NCBI GenBank assembly: GCA_004551945.1
Contig: SFPN01000030.1
Coordinates: 1 to 42,500, forward strand
Reading direction: 5' to 3'
Source of the DNA: Clostridiales bacterium
GTDB taxonomy: Bacteria > Bacillota > Clostridia > Oscillospirales > Oscillospiraceae
Length of the DNA stretch: 42,500 nucleotides
Position numbers and translations under genes: made by a program. The notes beneath the pieces are model-generated. The model was given only the letters and a program-made list of their open reading frames with translations, was not told the DNA's origin and made no database searches. Shown piece by piece: positions 1-7,761 of this stretch (position 1 is the stretch's first letter; each line of letters opens with the position of its first letter).

Positions 1-228
1 ATAATTGGTAGTATTTTCCACCCACACACGATAGGAACTGTATCCTCTAGGCTGAGTCCAGGACGCACCATCCTTGCTCACATCATTATCTACGATCACA
101 TAACTCACCATAGGCTGGGCTTCAGCGCCACCGGCCTGGAACTCCATCGCTATCGGCCCTACCGCCCCCGCAATGCAGTCCGAAGCCAGTGCACATACTA
201 CCAAAAACATACACAAGATTTTTTTCAT
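1..228 (-). CDS. Secreted protein, 5' part only (cut by window edge)
   Basis: The first 76 codons are visible and the frame is still open at base 1. The N-terminus is a typical signal peptide (MKK, then a hydrophobic run ending near residue 26), so the product is probably exported. The start at 228 is preceded by a GGAGG ribosome site. Residues 42 to 76 (SYVIVD...W-QPR...SY-V-VENT) closely resemble residues about 124 to 157 of the membrane protein at 801..1457, which places a homologous extracellular domain on both sides of the PadR gene. The family is not recognised. Transcription would come from the strong promoter at 301..329, divergent from the PadR gene, so common control is likely. Confidence 0.8.
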   Translation of the reverse strand, partial: MKKILCMFLVVCALASDCIAGAVGPIAMEFQAGGAEAQPMVSYVIVDNDVSKDGASWTQPRGYSSYRVWVENTTNY

Positions 229-300
229 AATTTCCTCCATCCAGATACATATAAACATCTTCTTTTCTGCCCACTATTTTATTCATTTTGTCCTAATCAG

Positions 301-329
301 ATAGTAACACGCCTCCAATAATTTGTCAA
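301..329 (-). promoter_or_regulatory. Sigma-A type promoter for the secreted protein gene
   Basis: On the minus strand TTGACA (329-324), a 17-nt spacer and TACTAT (306-301) form a near-consensus vegetative promoter. The predicted leader to the start at 228 is about 65 nt. It lies back to back with the plus-strand promoter at 357..385. Confidence 0.7.
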
Positions 330-356
330 TACAAAAAATTATTCTTTGAAAAATTA

Positions 357-385
357 TTGCATCTCTTCTTTCATCATGATATAGT
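357..385 (+). promoter_or_regulatory. Sigma-A type promoter for the PadR operon
   Basis: TTGCAT (357-362), a 17-nt spacer and TATAGT (380-385) precede the GTG start at 430. The gap of under 30 bp to the divergent promoter would let one regulator, plausibly the PadR protein itself, control both directions. Confidence 0.6.
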
Positions 386-429
386 AATCTCAAGATTTCA
401 GGGACACGACAGAAAAGGCGGGAAAGCCA

Positions 430-804
430 GTGAAACAACACCCAGAAGAACAAGGAACCCGCCGAGCTAACGGACTAGAGGACAACCTGAAAAAAGCCCT
501 CACCGAGCTGCTGATCCTCTTTCTCTTTTCCCAGGAGGAGCACTACATCGGGGAACTGGCGGATATTTTAAAGGCCCGCAGCCACGGGGTCCTCTCCATC
601 GTCTTCCCCTACGCGGCCATCTACCGCATCACCCAGGCGGGGTACCTGACCGAGACCAAAAAGAAAACCGCCCCGGACGGGCGGCTGCGGCAGTATTATC
701 AGATCACCGAGGAAGGGCGAGCCCATCTCCTGGATATGCTGGAGACCTACCGCCTCTTTTTCCAAGGGGTCAACGATATTTTGTCGGGAGGTGACGCGCC
801 ATGA
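430..804 (+). CDS. PadR-family transcriptional regulator
   Basis: Small winged-helix regulator of 124 aa. After a polar N-terminal extension of about 20 residues, the body has the PadR pattern: an opening helix (KALTELLIL), a central winged helix containing PYAAIYRI and YLTE, the wing (DGRLRQYYQIT) and a closing dimerisation helix (LLDMLETYR). The start is a GTG with an AAGGCGG-like site upstream. The stop overlaps the next start by four bases (ATGA), so the membrane protein at 801 is translationally coupled. PadR proteins of this size usually repress an adjacent operon; here that would be this operon and perhaps the divergent secreted gene. The ligand is unknown. Confidence 0.85.
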   Translation: MKQHPEEQGTRRANGLEDNLKKALTELLILFLFSQEEHYIGELADILKARSHGVLSIVFPYAAIYRITQAGYLTETKKKTAPDGRLRQYYQITEEGRAHLLDMLETYRLFFQGVNDILSGGDAP

Positions 805-1457
805 GCAACCCTAATATTCGCCGTTATGAGCGGGAGCTAAAAAAAGCCCTTCGGAGTCCCCGATTGGGAAAACGGATTTCCGCGGCATTCGCCCAGTCCT
901 TGGCCCCTCTGCTGGAAGACATTCCTAACCCCAGCTATGACGACTTGGTGGATGCCTTTGGTCCCCCGGAGCATTTAGCGCAGTCTCTCCTGCAAACCGT
1001 GGAAATTCCCCAACCGCTCTCTCTCAGGAAAAAACTGGGGCTGGCAATTTGTGTTATTTTGGCGATTTTTGCAGTGGGCGGTATCCTGATCTCCGTTTGG
1101 AATACCCCCGAAGAAGGTTTTGTTCTGAACAGCGTTCCCGTTTTTCCTGTAAAAAGCACGGAAAATTGCTATTTTATCGTAGATGATCCATTTACTTTTA
1201 GTGACAGCCATTGGGACCAACCACGAGAAATGGCTTCCTATCTGGTGATTGTTCAGAATACCGGTACGGTGCGCACCAACATTTTTGTAACGTACAGCAA
1301 GCATCAGCCGCCCCACACTTTTGCAGTCCCTGCGGGTGAAACCGTAGCCTTTGCCGTCAATAACCCCCGCCTTGGCCCCCATTCCGTCGCCTTCGACACC
1401 CCCGACGGTACCCTCTCCGGCACCGTGCGGGTGCTGCTGTCGGACAGCCCCCTTTGA
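801..1457 (+). CDS. Single-pass membrane protein with HAAS/DUF1700-like N-terminal helical domain
   Basis: 218 aa. Residues 1 to about 70 are helical and charged with the pattern (YERELKKAL..., SYDDLVDAFGPPEHLAQSLL) of the cytosolic helical domain commonly encoded beside PadR regulators (HAAS, DUF1700/DUF6120-like). Residues about 75 to 98 form one transmembrane helix. Residues about 115 to 218 are outside and look beta-rich. This outer domain matches the secreted protein encoded at 1..228. The ATG overlaps the PadR stop and has a GGGAGG site. The likely role is to sense something at the membrane and feed the signal to PadR by contact, but this is inference from the pairing. Confidence 0.75.
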   Translation: MSNPNIRRYERELKKALRSPRLGKRISAAFAQSLAPLLEDIPNPSYDDLVDAFGPPEHLAQSLLQTVEIPQPLSLRKKLGLAICVILAIFAVGGILISVWNTPEEGFVLNSVPVFPVKSTENCYFIVDDPFTFSDSHWDQPREMASYLVIVQNTGTVRTNIFVTYSKHQPPHTFAVPAGETVAFAVNNPRLGPHSVAFDTPDGTLSGTVRVLLSDSPL

Positions 1458-1475
1458 CAACCCTCAACCTCTGTT

Positions 1476-1553
1476 GTAGGGGCGCTTCACGAAGCGCCCG
1501 CCAACCCAGCAGATCTCTCCCACGCCGGCGGGCGATTCTTGAATCGCCCCTAC
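1476..1553. repeat. MITE-like intergenic repeat with inverted ends
   Basis: A 78-bp unit begins GTAGGGGCG and ends CGCCCCTAC, so the termini are inverted copies. Each end is also a small hairpin (GGGCGCTTC-ACGAAGCGCCC and GGGCGATTC-TTGAATCGCCC). No coding sequence is present. Elements of this look are common between genes in gut Clostridia and are probably non-autonomous. Confidence 0.6.
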
Positions 1554-1584
1554 GAACCGGGCCGTACGATAAGAACGCATCGAA

Positions 1585-1608
1585 CCCCAGGGTTTCCCCT
1601 GGGGTTTT
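1585..1608 (+). terminator. Hairpin terminator between convergent genes
   Basis: CCCCAGG and CCTGGGG pair around a short loop, followed by TTTTG. It lies between the end of the membrane-protein gene and the end of recG, which converge, and may serve the plus-strand operon. The T-run is short. Confidence 0.5.
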
Positions 1609-1623
1609 GTGTTGGACCATGGT

Positions 1624-3678
1624 TCAATTAAAAATATCCCCGTTCTCCCGGAAGAGCTGCTCCACCCGCTGGCGGAGGGGGGCGTGGTTTTGCAGGTCCG
1701 GGTCCTGGGCCAGGACTGCCCGGGCGGCGTCCTGGGCCTCGTGGAGCAGCCGCATGTCCCCTTCCAGGCTTGCCAGCTTCAGCTGGGGCAGGCCGTGCTG
1801 CCGGGCGCCGAAGAAGTCGCCGGGTCCACGGAGCTTCAAATCCTCCTCGGCGATGGCAAAGCCGTCGGTGGTGGCGCAGAGGGTTTTTAACCGCTTCCGG
1901 GTCTGCTCATTCCGGTTATCTGAGATGAGCACGCAGTAGGACTGGTGCTTCCCCCGGCCCACCCGGCCCCGGAGCTGGTGAAGCTGGCTCAGGCCGAACC
2001 GGTCCGCGTCCTCCACGATCATGAGGGAGGCGTTGGGCACGTCCACCCCCACCTCGATCACCGTGGTGGACACCAGCACGTCAATACGCCCGGCGGCAAA
2101 GTCCTCCATCACCTGCTGCTTCTCCCTGGCCTTCAGCTTGCCGTGGACGATGGCCACCCGCAGGTCGGGGAACACCTCCCGCTGGAGCTGGCGGCCGTAC
2201 TGCTCGGCAGCCTTCATGCCCGCCGGGTCCTCCTGGTCCACCGCCGGGCAGACCAGATACACCTGCCGCCCCAGGCCCACCTGCTTGCGCACGAAGCCGT
2301 AGAGCCGCTGGCGCTTGTCCCCCCCGATGAGCATGGTGTCCACCGGGGTGCGCCCCGGGGGCAGCTGGTCGATCACCGACAGGTCCAGGTCCCCGTAGAT
2401 CATCAGGGCCAGGGTCCGGGGGATGGGGGTGGCGGACATCACCAGCACGTGGGGGCGCTCCTCTCCCCCGCTCTTGGCGGAGAGAGCCGCCCGCTGGTCC
2501 ACCCCGAACCGGTGCTGCTCGTCGGTAATCACCAGGGCCAGGCGGCGGAAGGCCACCGGCTCGCTGAGGAGGGCGTGGGTGCCCACGATGAGGTCAATCT
2601 CCCCTGCTGCCAGCTTTTCCCGGCAGGCCCGCTTCTGGGCGGCGGTCATGGAGCCGGTGAGAAGAGAAACCCGCATCCCCGTGTGCCCCAGCAGGTCGGA
2701 AAGGGTTTTCACATGCTGCTGGGCCAGCAGCTCCGTGGGGGCCATGAGGGCGGTCTGGCAGCCGTTGTCCCAGGCCAGATAGGCGCAGGCAGCGGCCACC
2801 ACCGTCTTGCCCGAGCCCACGTCCCCCTGGAGCAGGCGGTTCATGGGGACGGGCTGCTTCAGGTCCGCCGCCGCCTCCCGGGCGGAACGCAGCTGGGCGT
2901 CTGTCAATGTAAAGGGCAGGCCGGAGAGGAAGGCGTCCAGGTCCTGGCGCAGGAAGGGGACGGCGGTTTGCTCCCCCCGGCGGCCCCGGATCAGGGTCAG
3001 ACCCAGGTTCAGGCAGAACAGCTCCTCGAACATCAGCCGCCGCCGGGCCTGGGCCAGGTCCTCCCAGGACTGGGGAAAGTGGATGGCCCGGTAGGAGAAC
3101 GCCGCCGGGGCCAGCCGGTAGGTCCGGCGCAGGTCCTCCGGCAGGGTCTCCTGGATCTGGGGCACGCACTGGGCGGCCAGGCGCTGCCAGCTGGTCAGGC
3201 GCTTGGCGGTGATCCCGGCGGTGAGGGGGTAGACGGGGACGATGCCCCCGGTGACTCTCCCCTCCCCTTCCCGCTCGAAAACGGGGTTGATCATCTGGCG
3301 GCGGCGGCCGGTCCCGGTGAGCTTGCCGTAGAAGCAGTAGGTCTCCCCGGGTGTCAGGGCGCTGCGGACGTAGCTCTGGTTAAAGAAGGTCACCTCCACC
3401 TGACCGGTGCCGTCCACGATCCGCCCCTTGGTCAGCTCCATGCCCCGGCGGACGTAGCTGGTGCGGAAGGGCTCCGCCACCAGGGCGGAGAAGCACACCG
3501 GCTCCTCCAGGGGGCAGGCGGCGATGCTCTCCCGCAGGGTGCGGTCCTCGTAGTCCCGGGGGAAGTAGGCCAGCAGGTCGGCAACGGTGCGCAGCCCCAG
3601 CTTGTCCAGGGCCTTCTCCCGGGCGGGGCCCACCCCGGGCAGAGAGGTGAGGGGGGTGTGCAGGGTGAGGGGTTCCAT
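1624..3678 (-). CDS. recG: ATP-dependent DNA helicase RecG
   Basis: 684 aa, the normal length for RecG, which remodels stalled forks and branch-migrates Holliday junctions. The N-terminal wedge carries the HhH-like LPGVGPAREKAL and an OB-fold region (about residues 55 to 150). The helicase core follows, with Walker A GDVGSGKT (285-292), the DEQH box (386-389) followed by RFG, SATPIPRTLAL, and the TRG-type C-terminal region STTVIEVGVDVPNA then QLRGRVGRG. ATG 3678 has a GGAGG site. Its own promoter appears just upstream, overlapping the end of spmB. A 590-residue open frame on the other strand is a codon-bias shadow. Confidence 0.97.
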   Translation of the reverse strand: MEPLTLHTPLTSLPGVGPAREKALDKLGLRTVADLLAYFPRDYEDRTLRESIAACPLEEPVCFSALVAEPFRTSYVRRGMELTKGRIVDGTGQVEVTFFNQSYVRSALTPGETYCFYGKLTGTGRRRQMINPVFEREGEGRVTGGIVPVYPLTAGITAKRLTSWQRLAAQCVPQIQETLPEDLRRTYRLAPAAFSYRAIHFPQSWEDLAQARRRLMFEELFCLNLGLTLIRGRRGEQTAVPFLRQDLDAFLSGLPFTLTDAQLRSAREAAADLKQPVPMNRLLQGDVGSGKTVVAAACAYLAWDNGCQTALMAPTELLAQQHVKTLSDLLGHTGMRVSLLTGSMTAAQKRACREKLAAGEIDLIVGTHALLSEPVAFRRLALVITDEQHRFGVDQRAALSAKSGGEERPHVLVMSATPIPRTLALMIYGDLDLSVIDQLPPGRTPVDTMLIGGDKRQRLYGFVRKQVGLGRQVYLVCPAVDQEDPAGMKAAEQYGRQLQREVFPDLRVAIVHGKLKAREKQQVMEDFAAGRIDVLVSTTVIEVGVDVPNASLMIVEDADRFGLSQLHQLRGRVGRGKHQSYCVLISDNRNEQTRKRLKTLCATTDGFAIAEEDLKLRGPGDFFGARQHGLPQLKLASLEGDMRLLHEAQDAARAVLAQDPDLQNHAPLRQRVEQLFRENGDIFN

Positions 3679-3715
3679 GGGGCAGGCCTCCTTTCCGTTG
3701 GAATCGTTTTAAGAT

Positions 3716-3744
3716 AGTGTACCACACTTTTCCCCCCTTCTCAA
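3716..3744 (-). promoter_or_regulatory. Sigma-A type promoter for recG
   Basis: On the minus strand TTGAGA (3744-3739), a 17-nt spacer and TACACT (3721-3716). The -35 box overlaps the spmB stop codon, so recG can be transcribed independently of the spm genes. Confidence 0.55.
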
Positions 3745-4268
3745 CCGGCGCCGAAGAACAGGCGCACGGTGAGAGAGGCAAAAAAGAACCCGGCCAGGTC
3801 GGCGCACAGGGCGGCGGGGACGGCGTAGCGGGTTTTTTTGATCCCCGCCGCCCCGAAGTACACGGCGATGGTATAAAAGGTCGTCTCCGTGGACCCCAGC
3901 ATCACCGCGGCGGTGCGGCCCACCAGGGAGTCCGGGCCGTAGGTGGTGATCAGCTCCGACCCCACCCCCAGGGCGGCGCTGCCGCTGATGGGCCGCACCA
4001 GCATGAGGGCTACCGTCTCCGGGGGAATCCCCAGAAGGTTCATCACCGGGGCCAGCACCCGGGCCAGCAGCTCCAGCGCCCCCGAGGCCCGGAGCATGGC
4101 CACCACCGTCAGCAGGGTCACCAGGGCGGGGAGGATCTTCCACAGGATCTCCAGCCCCTTGGCCGCCCCCTGGAGCAGGGCGCTGTACACGTCCACCTTT
4201 TTCGCCATGCCGTAGCAGGACACCCCCGCGATGATCCCCGGCACCAGCAGATCCAGCAGCAGCTTCAT
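3741..4268 (-). CDS. spmB: Spore maturation protein B
   Basis: 175 aa polytopic membrane protein of the nucleoside-recognition (Gate) fold. SpmA and SpmB act together in spore core dehydration and heat resistance in Bacillus and Clostridium. Typical features are the opening segment (PGIIAGVSCYGMAKKVDVY), RPISGSAALGVGSELI, and GSTETTFYTIAVYFGAAGIKK, which is highly conserved in SpmB. It lies 12 nt downstream of spmA in the same order as in other endospore formers. Its presence argues that the organism sporulates or descends from a sporulator. Confidence 0.93.
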   Translation of the reverse strand: MKLLLDLLVPGIIAGVSCYGMAKKVDVYSALLQGAAKGLEILWKILPALVTLLTVVAMLRASGALELLARVLAPVMNLLGIPPETVALMLVRPISGSAALGVGSELITTYGPDSLVGRTAAVMLGSTETTFYTIAVYFGAAGIKKTRYAVPAALCADLAGFFFASLTVRLFFGAG

Positions 4269-4280
4269 CCCGCCGCCCCC

Positions 4281-4859
4281 TCAGCTTCGCCAGAGGCGGG
4301 CGCAGAGCTTGGCCGCGGCAATCCCCGTGAGCACCGACAGCAGGGAGGTCACCCACACCGCCGGCAGAATGTCAAAGGGGGTCCGGCACCCGGCGGCCAT
4401 GCGCACCGCCGCTACAGTAGTGGGAATCAGCTGGATGGAGGCGGTGTTGCACACCACCAGCATGCACAGGCTGTCCCCCGCCACCCCGGGGGTGCGGCGG
4501 CTCATCCGCCGGGCGGCCTCCAGCCCCAGGGGCGTGGCGGCGTTGCCCAGCCCCAGAAGGTTGGCAGACACGTTGGCGGCAATGGTGTCCATCACCCCCT
4601 GGTCCCTGGAAAAATCGGGAAAGAGCCGCCGGAGCACCGGGTGCAGCAGCCGGGCCAGCTTCTCTGCCAGCCCCGCCTGGCGCATCACCTCCATCACCCC
4701 CATCCACAGGCACAGCACCCCCGCCATGCTCAGCCCCAGCTGGATGGCCTGGGCCGCCCCGTCCAGGGCCGCCGCCGCCAGGGCCTCCCCCCGGCCGAAG
4801 GCCAGGGCGCACAGAAGGGAGATGGCCGTCATCCCCGTCCAGATCACCGTCATTGCCAT
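4281..4859 (-). CDS. spmA: Spore maturation protein A
   Basis: 192 aa membrane protein, partner of SpmB. It shows the Gate-domain pattern with NLLGLGNAATPLGLEAA and LVVCNTASIQLIPTTVAAVR, both characteristic of SpmA. The start at 4859 has an AAAGGAGG site. It is first in a two-gene spm operon and is divergent from the AbrB-like gene. No clear sigma-E or sigma-G promoter could be picked by eye in the 240-bp divergent region. Confidence 0.92.
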   Translation of the reverse strand: MAMTVIWTGMTAISLLCALAFGRGEALAAAALDGAAQAIQLGLSMAGVLCLWMGVMEVMRQAGLAEKLARLLHPVLRRLFPDFSRDQGVMDTIAANVSANLLGLGNAATPLGLEAARRMSRRTPGVAGDSLCMLVVCNTASIQLIPTTVAAVRMAAGCRTPFDILPAVWVTSLLSVLTGIAAAKLCARLWRS

Positions 4860-4968
4860 GGGTCCGTCCTCCTTTGTTTCCAGCGTTTCTCTCCAAGCCT
4901 ACGCGGGAAAACTGGAAAAAAGACCCCGCGATTCTCTCCCCTTTTTGTGGTCAACCGACATTTTTCGA

Positions 4969-4996
4969 TTGACTTCTAAATACATTTTGTTATAAT
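4969..4996 (+). promoter_or_regulatory. Strong sigma-A promoter for the AbrB-like gene
   Basis: TTGACT (4969-4974), 16-nt spacer and TATAAT (4991-4996), with TGT directly before the -10 (extended -10). The leader to the start at 5104 is about 100 nt. Confidence 0.75.
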
Positions 4997-5103
4997 CAAG
5001 ATGTTTCTATGAACTTTTCATAGAATTTGGCTTGTTTTTGTCGCCGGATCAGAGAGCAACAGAAGAGAAAAACAGCCAGCCGGGAAAGGAAGTGCTTCAC
5101 ACT

Positions 5104-5346
5104 ATGAAATCCACAGGAATTGTCCGCCGGGTAGACGAGCTGGGACGAATCGTTTTACCCATCGAACTGCGTCGCACACTGAACATCGCCGAAAAAGATT
5201 CTCTGGAGATTTACGTCGATGGGTCCTCCATCATGCTGAAAAAGTATCAGCCCGCCTGCATCTTCTGTGACAGCGCCAAGGATATCACCGTCTTCAAGGG
5301 CAAGAATATCTGCGCGCATTGTCTCAAAGAGCTGCTGCAGAAGTAA
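5104..5346 (+). CDS. AbrB/SpoVT-type transition-state regulator with C-terminal zinc-knuckle motif
   Basis: 80 aa. The N-terminal swapped-hairpin DNA-binding domain is near-canonical for AbrB (MKSTGIVRRVDELGRIVLPI then ELRRTLNIAEKDSLEIYVDG). The C-terminal half has a CIFC...CAHC arrangement (four cysteines, about 16 residues between pairs) suggesting a bound metal, as in many clostridial AbrB homologues and unlike B. subtilis AbrB. ATG 5104 is chosen because it begins the conserved domain and has AAAGGAAG upstream; a longer frame reaching back to 5032 adds no conserved residues. AbrB-type proteins repress stationary-phase and sporulation genes during growth. A strong promoter and terminator flank it as a single-gene unit. 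Confidence 0.9.
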   Translation: MKSTGIVRRVDELGRIVLPIELRRTLNIAEKDSLEIYVDGSSIMLKKYQPACIFCDSAKDITVFKGKNICAHCLKELLQK

Positions 5347-5378
5347 TTTCTGCAACGTATCCTCCACACAAACAGAAT

Positions 5379-5415
5379 CCGGGCACATCTCTCAGGAGAT
5401 GTGCCCGGATTTTTT
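5379..5415 (+). terminator. Rho-independent terminator of the AbrB-like gene
   Basis: CCGGGCACATCTC pairs with GAGATGTGCCCGG around a TCAG loop, followed by ATTTTTT. It is a textbook intrinsic terminator 33 nt after the stop codon. Confidence 0.9.
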
Positions 5416-5533
5416 ATCCCGGAATTCGACAGAGTTCGACGGTTTGTAGCACTATACGATCTGTATTTGTCAGTTTTTGTTAGAAAAGGGATCTGTCCGC
5501 AGGTCCTCACAGGCCCTTTTTTCCAGCTTTCCC

Positions 5534-6367
5534 TTACTTTTGGGACACCACCAGGTCATACAGCGCTTTGCGGGACAGGCCGCAGGCGGCGGCCGCCTGC
5601 TTCACCGCGTCCCGGGTGGAGGCACCCTCCGCCTGGAGCCGGGCTGCCATGGCCAGGCCGTCCTCCAGGGTGTATTCCGCCTCCTGCACGGGAGCCGCCC
5701 CCTCCACCACCAGCACAAACTCCCCCTTGGCGGGGTTCTGGGCGTAGTGCTCCGCCGCCTGGCCCAGGGTGGTCCGCCACACCTGCTCGTGGAGCTTGGT
5801 CAGCTCCCGGCAGAGGCTGATCCGCCGGTCCGGGCCGAAGGTCTCCTCCAGGTCCCGGAGGGTGGCGGAGAGCTTGTGGGGGGCCTCGTGAAAGACCATG
5901 GTGCGGGTCTCCTGCCGCAGGGAATCCAGGTGGGTCCGGCGGTTTTTCTTGTTCATGGCCAGAAAACCCTCAAAGGTAAACCGCCCGGTGGGCAGGCCGG
6001 ACACCGCCAGGGCGCTGACGAAGGCGCAGGGGCCGGGGATGGGCACCACGGGGATGTCCTGGGCGGCGCACTGGGCCACCAGCTCCTCCCCGGGGTCGCT
6101 GATGGCAGGGGTGCCCGCGTCGGTGACCAGGGCGCAGCTCTCCCCCGCCAGCAGGCGGCTGGTGAGCGCGTCCCCCCGGGTGTCCGCGTTGTGGCGGTGG
6201 TAGCTCACCATGGGCTTTTTGATGCCCAGGTGGTTCAGCAGCTTCACCGTCACCCGGGTGTCCTCGGCGGCGATAAAGTCCACCGCCTCCAGGGTCTCCG
6301 CCGCCCGGACGGAGAGATCCCCCAGGTTCCCGATGGGGGTGGCGACTAAATATAATGTACCTGCCAT
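5534..6367 (-). CDS. rsmI: 16S rRNA 2'-O-methyltransferase RsmI
   Basis: 277 aa SAM-dependent enzyme of the tetrapyrrole-methylase fold that methylates the ribose of C1402 in 16S rRNA. Diagnostic segments are TLYLVATPIGNLGDLS at the N-terminus, the AAEDTR motif, VTDAGTPAISDPGEELV and a GPCAFVSALAVSGLP loop. The C-terminus has the helical extension usual for RsmI (DAVKQAAAACGLSRKALYDLV). AGGAG precedes ATG 6367. It is last in the run nrdG-nudix-trmN6-rsmI, separated from trmN6 by about 100 nt holding a small hairpin. Confidence 0.95.
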   Translation of the reverse strand: MAGTLYLVATPIGNLGDLSVRAAETLEAVDFIAAEDTRVTVKLLNHLGIKKPMVSYHRHNADTRGDALTSRLLAGESCALVTDAGTPAISDPGEELVAQCAAQDIPVVPIPGPCAFVSALAVSGLPTGRFTFEGFLAMNKKNRRTHLDSLRQETRTMVFHEAPHKLSATLRDLEETFGPDRRISLCRELTKLHEQVWRTTLGQAAEHYAQNPAKGEFVLVVEGAAPVQEAEYTLEDGLAMAARLQAEGASTRDAVKQAAAACGLSRKALYDLVVSQK

Positions 6368-6424
6368 AGCAGTGTTCTCCTTCTCTTTGGGGTAAAGTCT
6401 TTACGGGTCTTCCGTTTTATTAAG

Positions 6425-6441
6425 CTCTCCCTCTGGGAGAG
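6425..6441. repeat. Short palindromic intergenic repeat
   Basis: CTCTCCC-TCT-GGGAGAG is a perfect 7-bp stem in the gap between trmN6 and rsmI. It resembles the other short GGGAG/CTCCC palindromes in this window (29372, 35805, 37012). There is no T-run in either direction strong enough to call a terminator. Confidence 0.45.
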
Positions 6442-6466
6442 GTAAAAGGAAAGGCCGTGCAGCCCT

Positions 6467-7108
6467 TTATATCTCCTGGTACTGCACCGGCAAAATGTCC
6501 AGGCCCGGGCCGCCGTCTTTGACAGACTCCACCAGCACGGCGTAGGGGGGCTTGCTCCGGTCATAGGCCAGCAGCTGCATCCGCTTGGGGGTGAGCCTTG
6601 CCCGGTCCAGGGCGGTAAACAGCTCCGCCAGCCGCTCGGGCCGGTAGACCAGGGCGAACCGTCCTCCCGTGCGGGTCAGGCGGCCCGCTGTCTGGCACAG
6701 CTCCTCCACGGAGCAGGTCTCGTCCATCCGGGCTCTTCCCCCGGACTTCCCCGAGCCTGCCCGGAAGTAGGGCGGGTTGGAGATCACCAGGTGGAACCGG
6801 TCCCCCGGAACCAGGGTCCGGTCCCGCAGGTCCCCGGTGAGCACCTGGCCGGACAGGCCGTTGGTCAAAAGATTTCGCCGGGCCAGCTCTGCCGCCTTGG
6901 GGTCCAGCTCAATGCCGGTGCGGGTTAAGTCCTCCTCCCGCTGGGACAGCAGGAGCAGGAGGGTTCCCACCCCGCAGCCCAGGTCGCACACCTGCCAGCC
7001 CCGGCGCAGGGTGCAGAACCCGGACAGCAGCACGCTGTCCCGGCCCAGCTTGAAGCAGTCGTCCGACTGGGTCAGCCGGTAGCTGCCCAGGTATTCCGTG
7101 GATTCCAT
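6467..7108 (-). CDS. tRNA1(Val) A37 N6-methyltransferase-like protein
   Basis: 213 aa class I SAM methyltransferase of the TrmN6/YfiC family. It opens with the family-typical GSYRLTQSDDCFKLGRDSVLL. Motif I is DLGCGVGT (42-49) and the N6-adenine motif is NPPY (111-114). The predicted substrate is adenine 37 of a tRNA, but the family also includes uncharacterised targets. The start at 7108 is preferred over a GTG-like start 51 nt upstream because a GGGGGAG site sits six bases before it and just after the nudix stop. It is translated next to the nudix gene, with only two bases between stop and start. Confidence 0.85.
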   Translation of the reverse strand: MESTEYLGSYRLTQSDDCFKLGRDSVLLSGFCTLRRGWQVCDLGCGVGTLLLLLSQREEDLTRTGIELDPKAAELARRNLLTNGLSGQVLTGDLRDRTLVPGDRFHLVISNPPYFRAGSGKSGGRARMDETCSVEELCQTAGRLTRTGGRFALVYRPERLAELFTALDRARLTPKRMQLLAYDRSKPPYAVLVESVKDGGPGLDILPVQYQEI

Positions 7109-7110
7109 GG

Positions 7111-7749
7111 TCACTCCCCCAGCTGCTCTTCCAGGCGGTTCAGATGGGTCAGCAGCCACCGCACCGTCCGGCCGGTCATGCCCCAGATGAAGTGGCCCTG
7201 GTACTCGTAGATGGGCACGTCCATCCAGCCGCTGCGCCAGGGGTAGTCGTGGGGAAAGCCGATCCGGTCATAGGGGAAGCTGTCGTCCACCTGGGCCCGG
7301 ACCCGGTAGCGGTAGACCTCCTCCGGGCAGGTGCGCAGAAAGTCCAGGGGCACGAAAAAGACGTTCTTCACCTCCGCCTGGCTGGCCTTCAGCCGGGCCG
7401 CGGCCGCCGGGCTGATCCGCCCCAGGAAGGGGTAGATCACCCGGTCGCTGATGTCCTGAATCACGTCCAGAGGGGCCAGAATCTCCACCTCCGACGGGGG
7501 AACGCCGATCTCCTCCCAGGTCTCCCGCAGGGCGGTGTCCACCGGGGTCTCCCCCGGCTCCCGCCGGCCGCCGGGAAAACAGACCTCCCCCGGCTGGTGG
7601 CCCACCAGGGTCTCCGCCCGGGTTTCAAAGAGCAGGCAGAGCTGTCCCTCCTGCTCCACCAGGGGCACCAGGATGGCGTACTCTCCCACAGCCCCCTGAA
7701 CGCCCAGCTCCCGGCTCTGGAAATAGGTTTTCATCTGGTCAATGGTCAT
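7111..7749 (-). CDS. NUDIX hydrolase, probable CoA pyrophosphatase (NudL type)
   Basis: 212 aa. The Nudix box is complete: GGRREPGE, seven residues, then RETWEEIGV (residues about 60 to 83), which supplies the Mg-binding glutamates. The segment just before it, LLFETRAETLVGHQPGEVCF, follows the CoA-pyrophosphatase subfamily pattern (LL.-.R...-.H.G-.-FPGG). The product would cleave CoA or acyl-CoA to 3',5'-ADP and phosphopantetheine, but substrate choice is inferred. It lies 12 nt after nrdG with a GAGG site, so it is cotranscribed. Confidence 0.85.
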   Translation of the reverse strand: MTIDQMKTYFQSRELGVQGAVGEYAILVPLVEQEGQLCLLFETRAETLVGHQPGEVCFPGGRREPGETPVDTALRETWEEIGVPPSEVEILAPLDVIQDISDRVIYPFLGRISPAAAARLKASQAEVKNVFFVPLDFLRTCPEEVYRYRVRAQVDDSFPYDRIGFPHDYPWRSGWMDVPIYEYQGHFIWGMTGRTVRWLLTHLNRLEEQLGE

Positions 7750-7761
7750 GGCTCGGCCTCC

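Noticed and set aside
1945..3717. 590-residue open frame on the plus strand opposite recG
   Set aside because: It lies fully antisense to a clear recG, is rich in Gly/His/Gln/Pro without domains, and arises from the high GC at third positions of recG.
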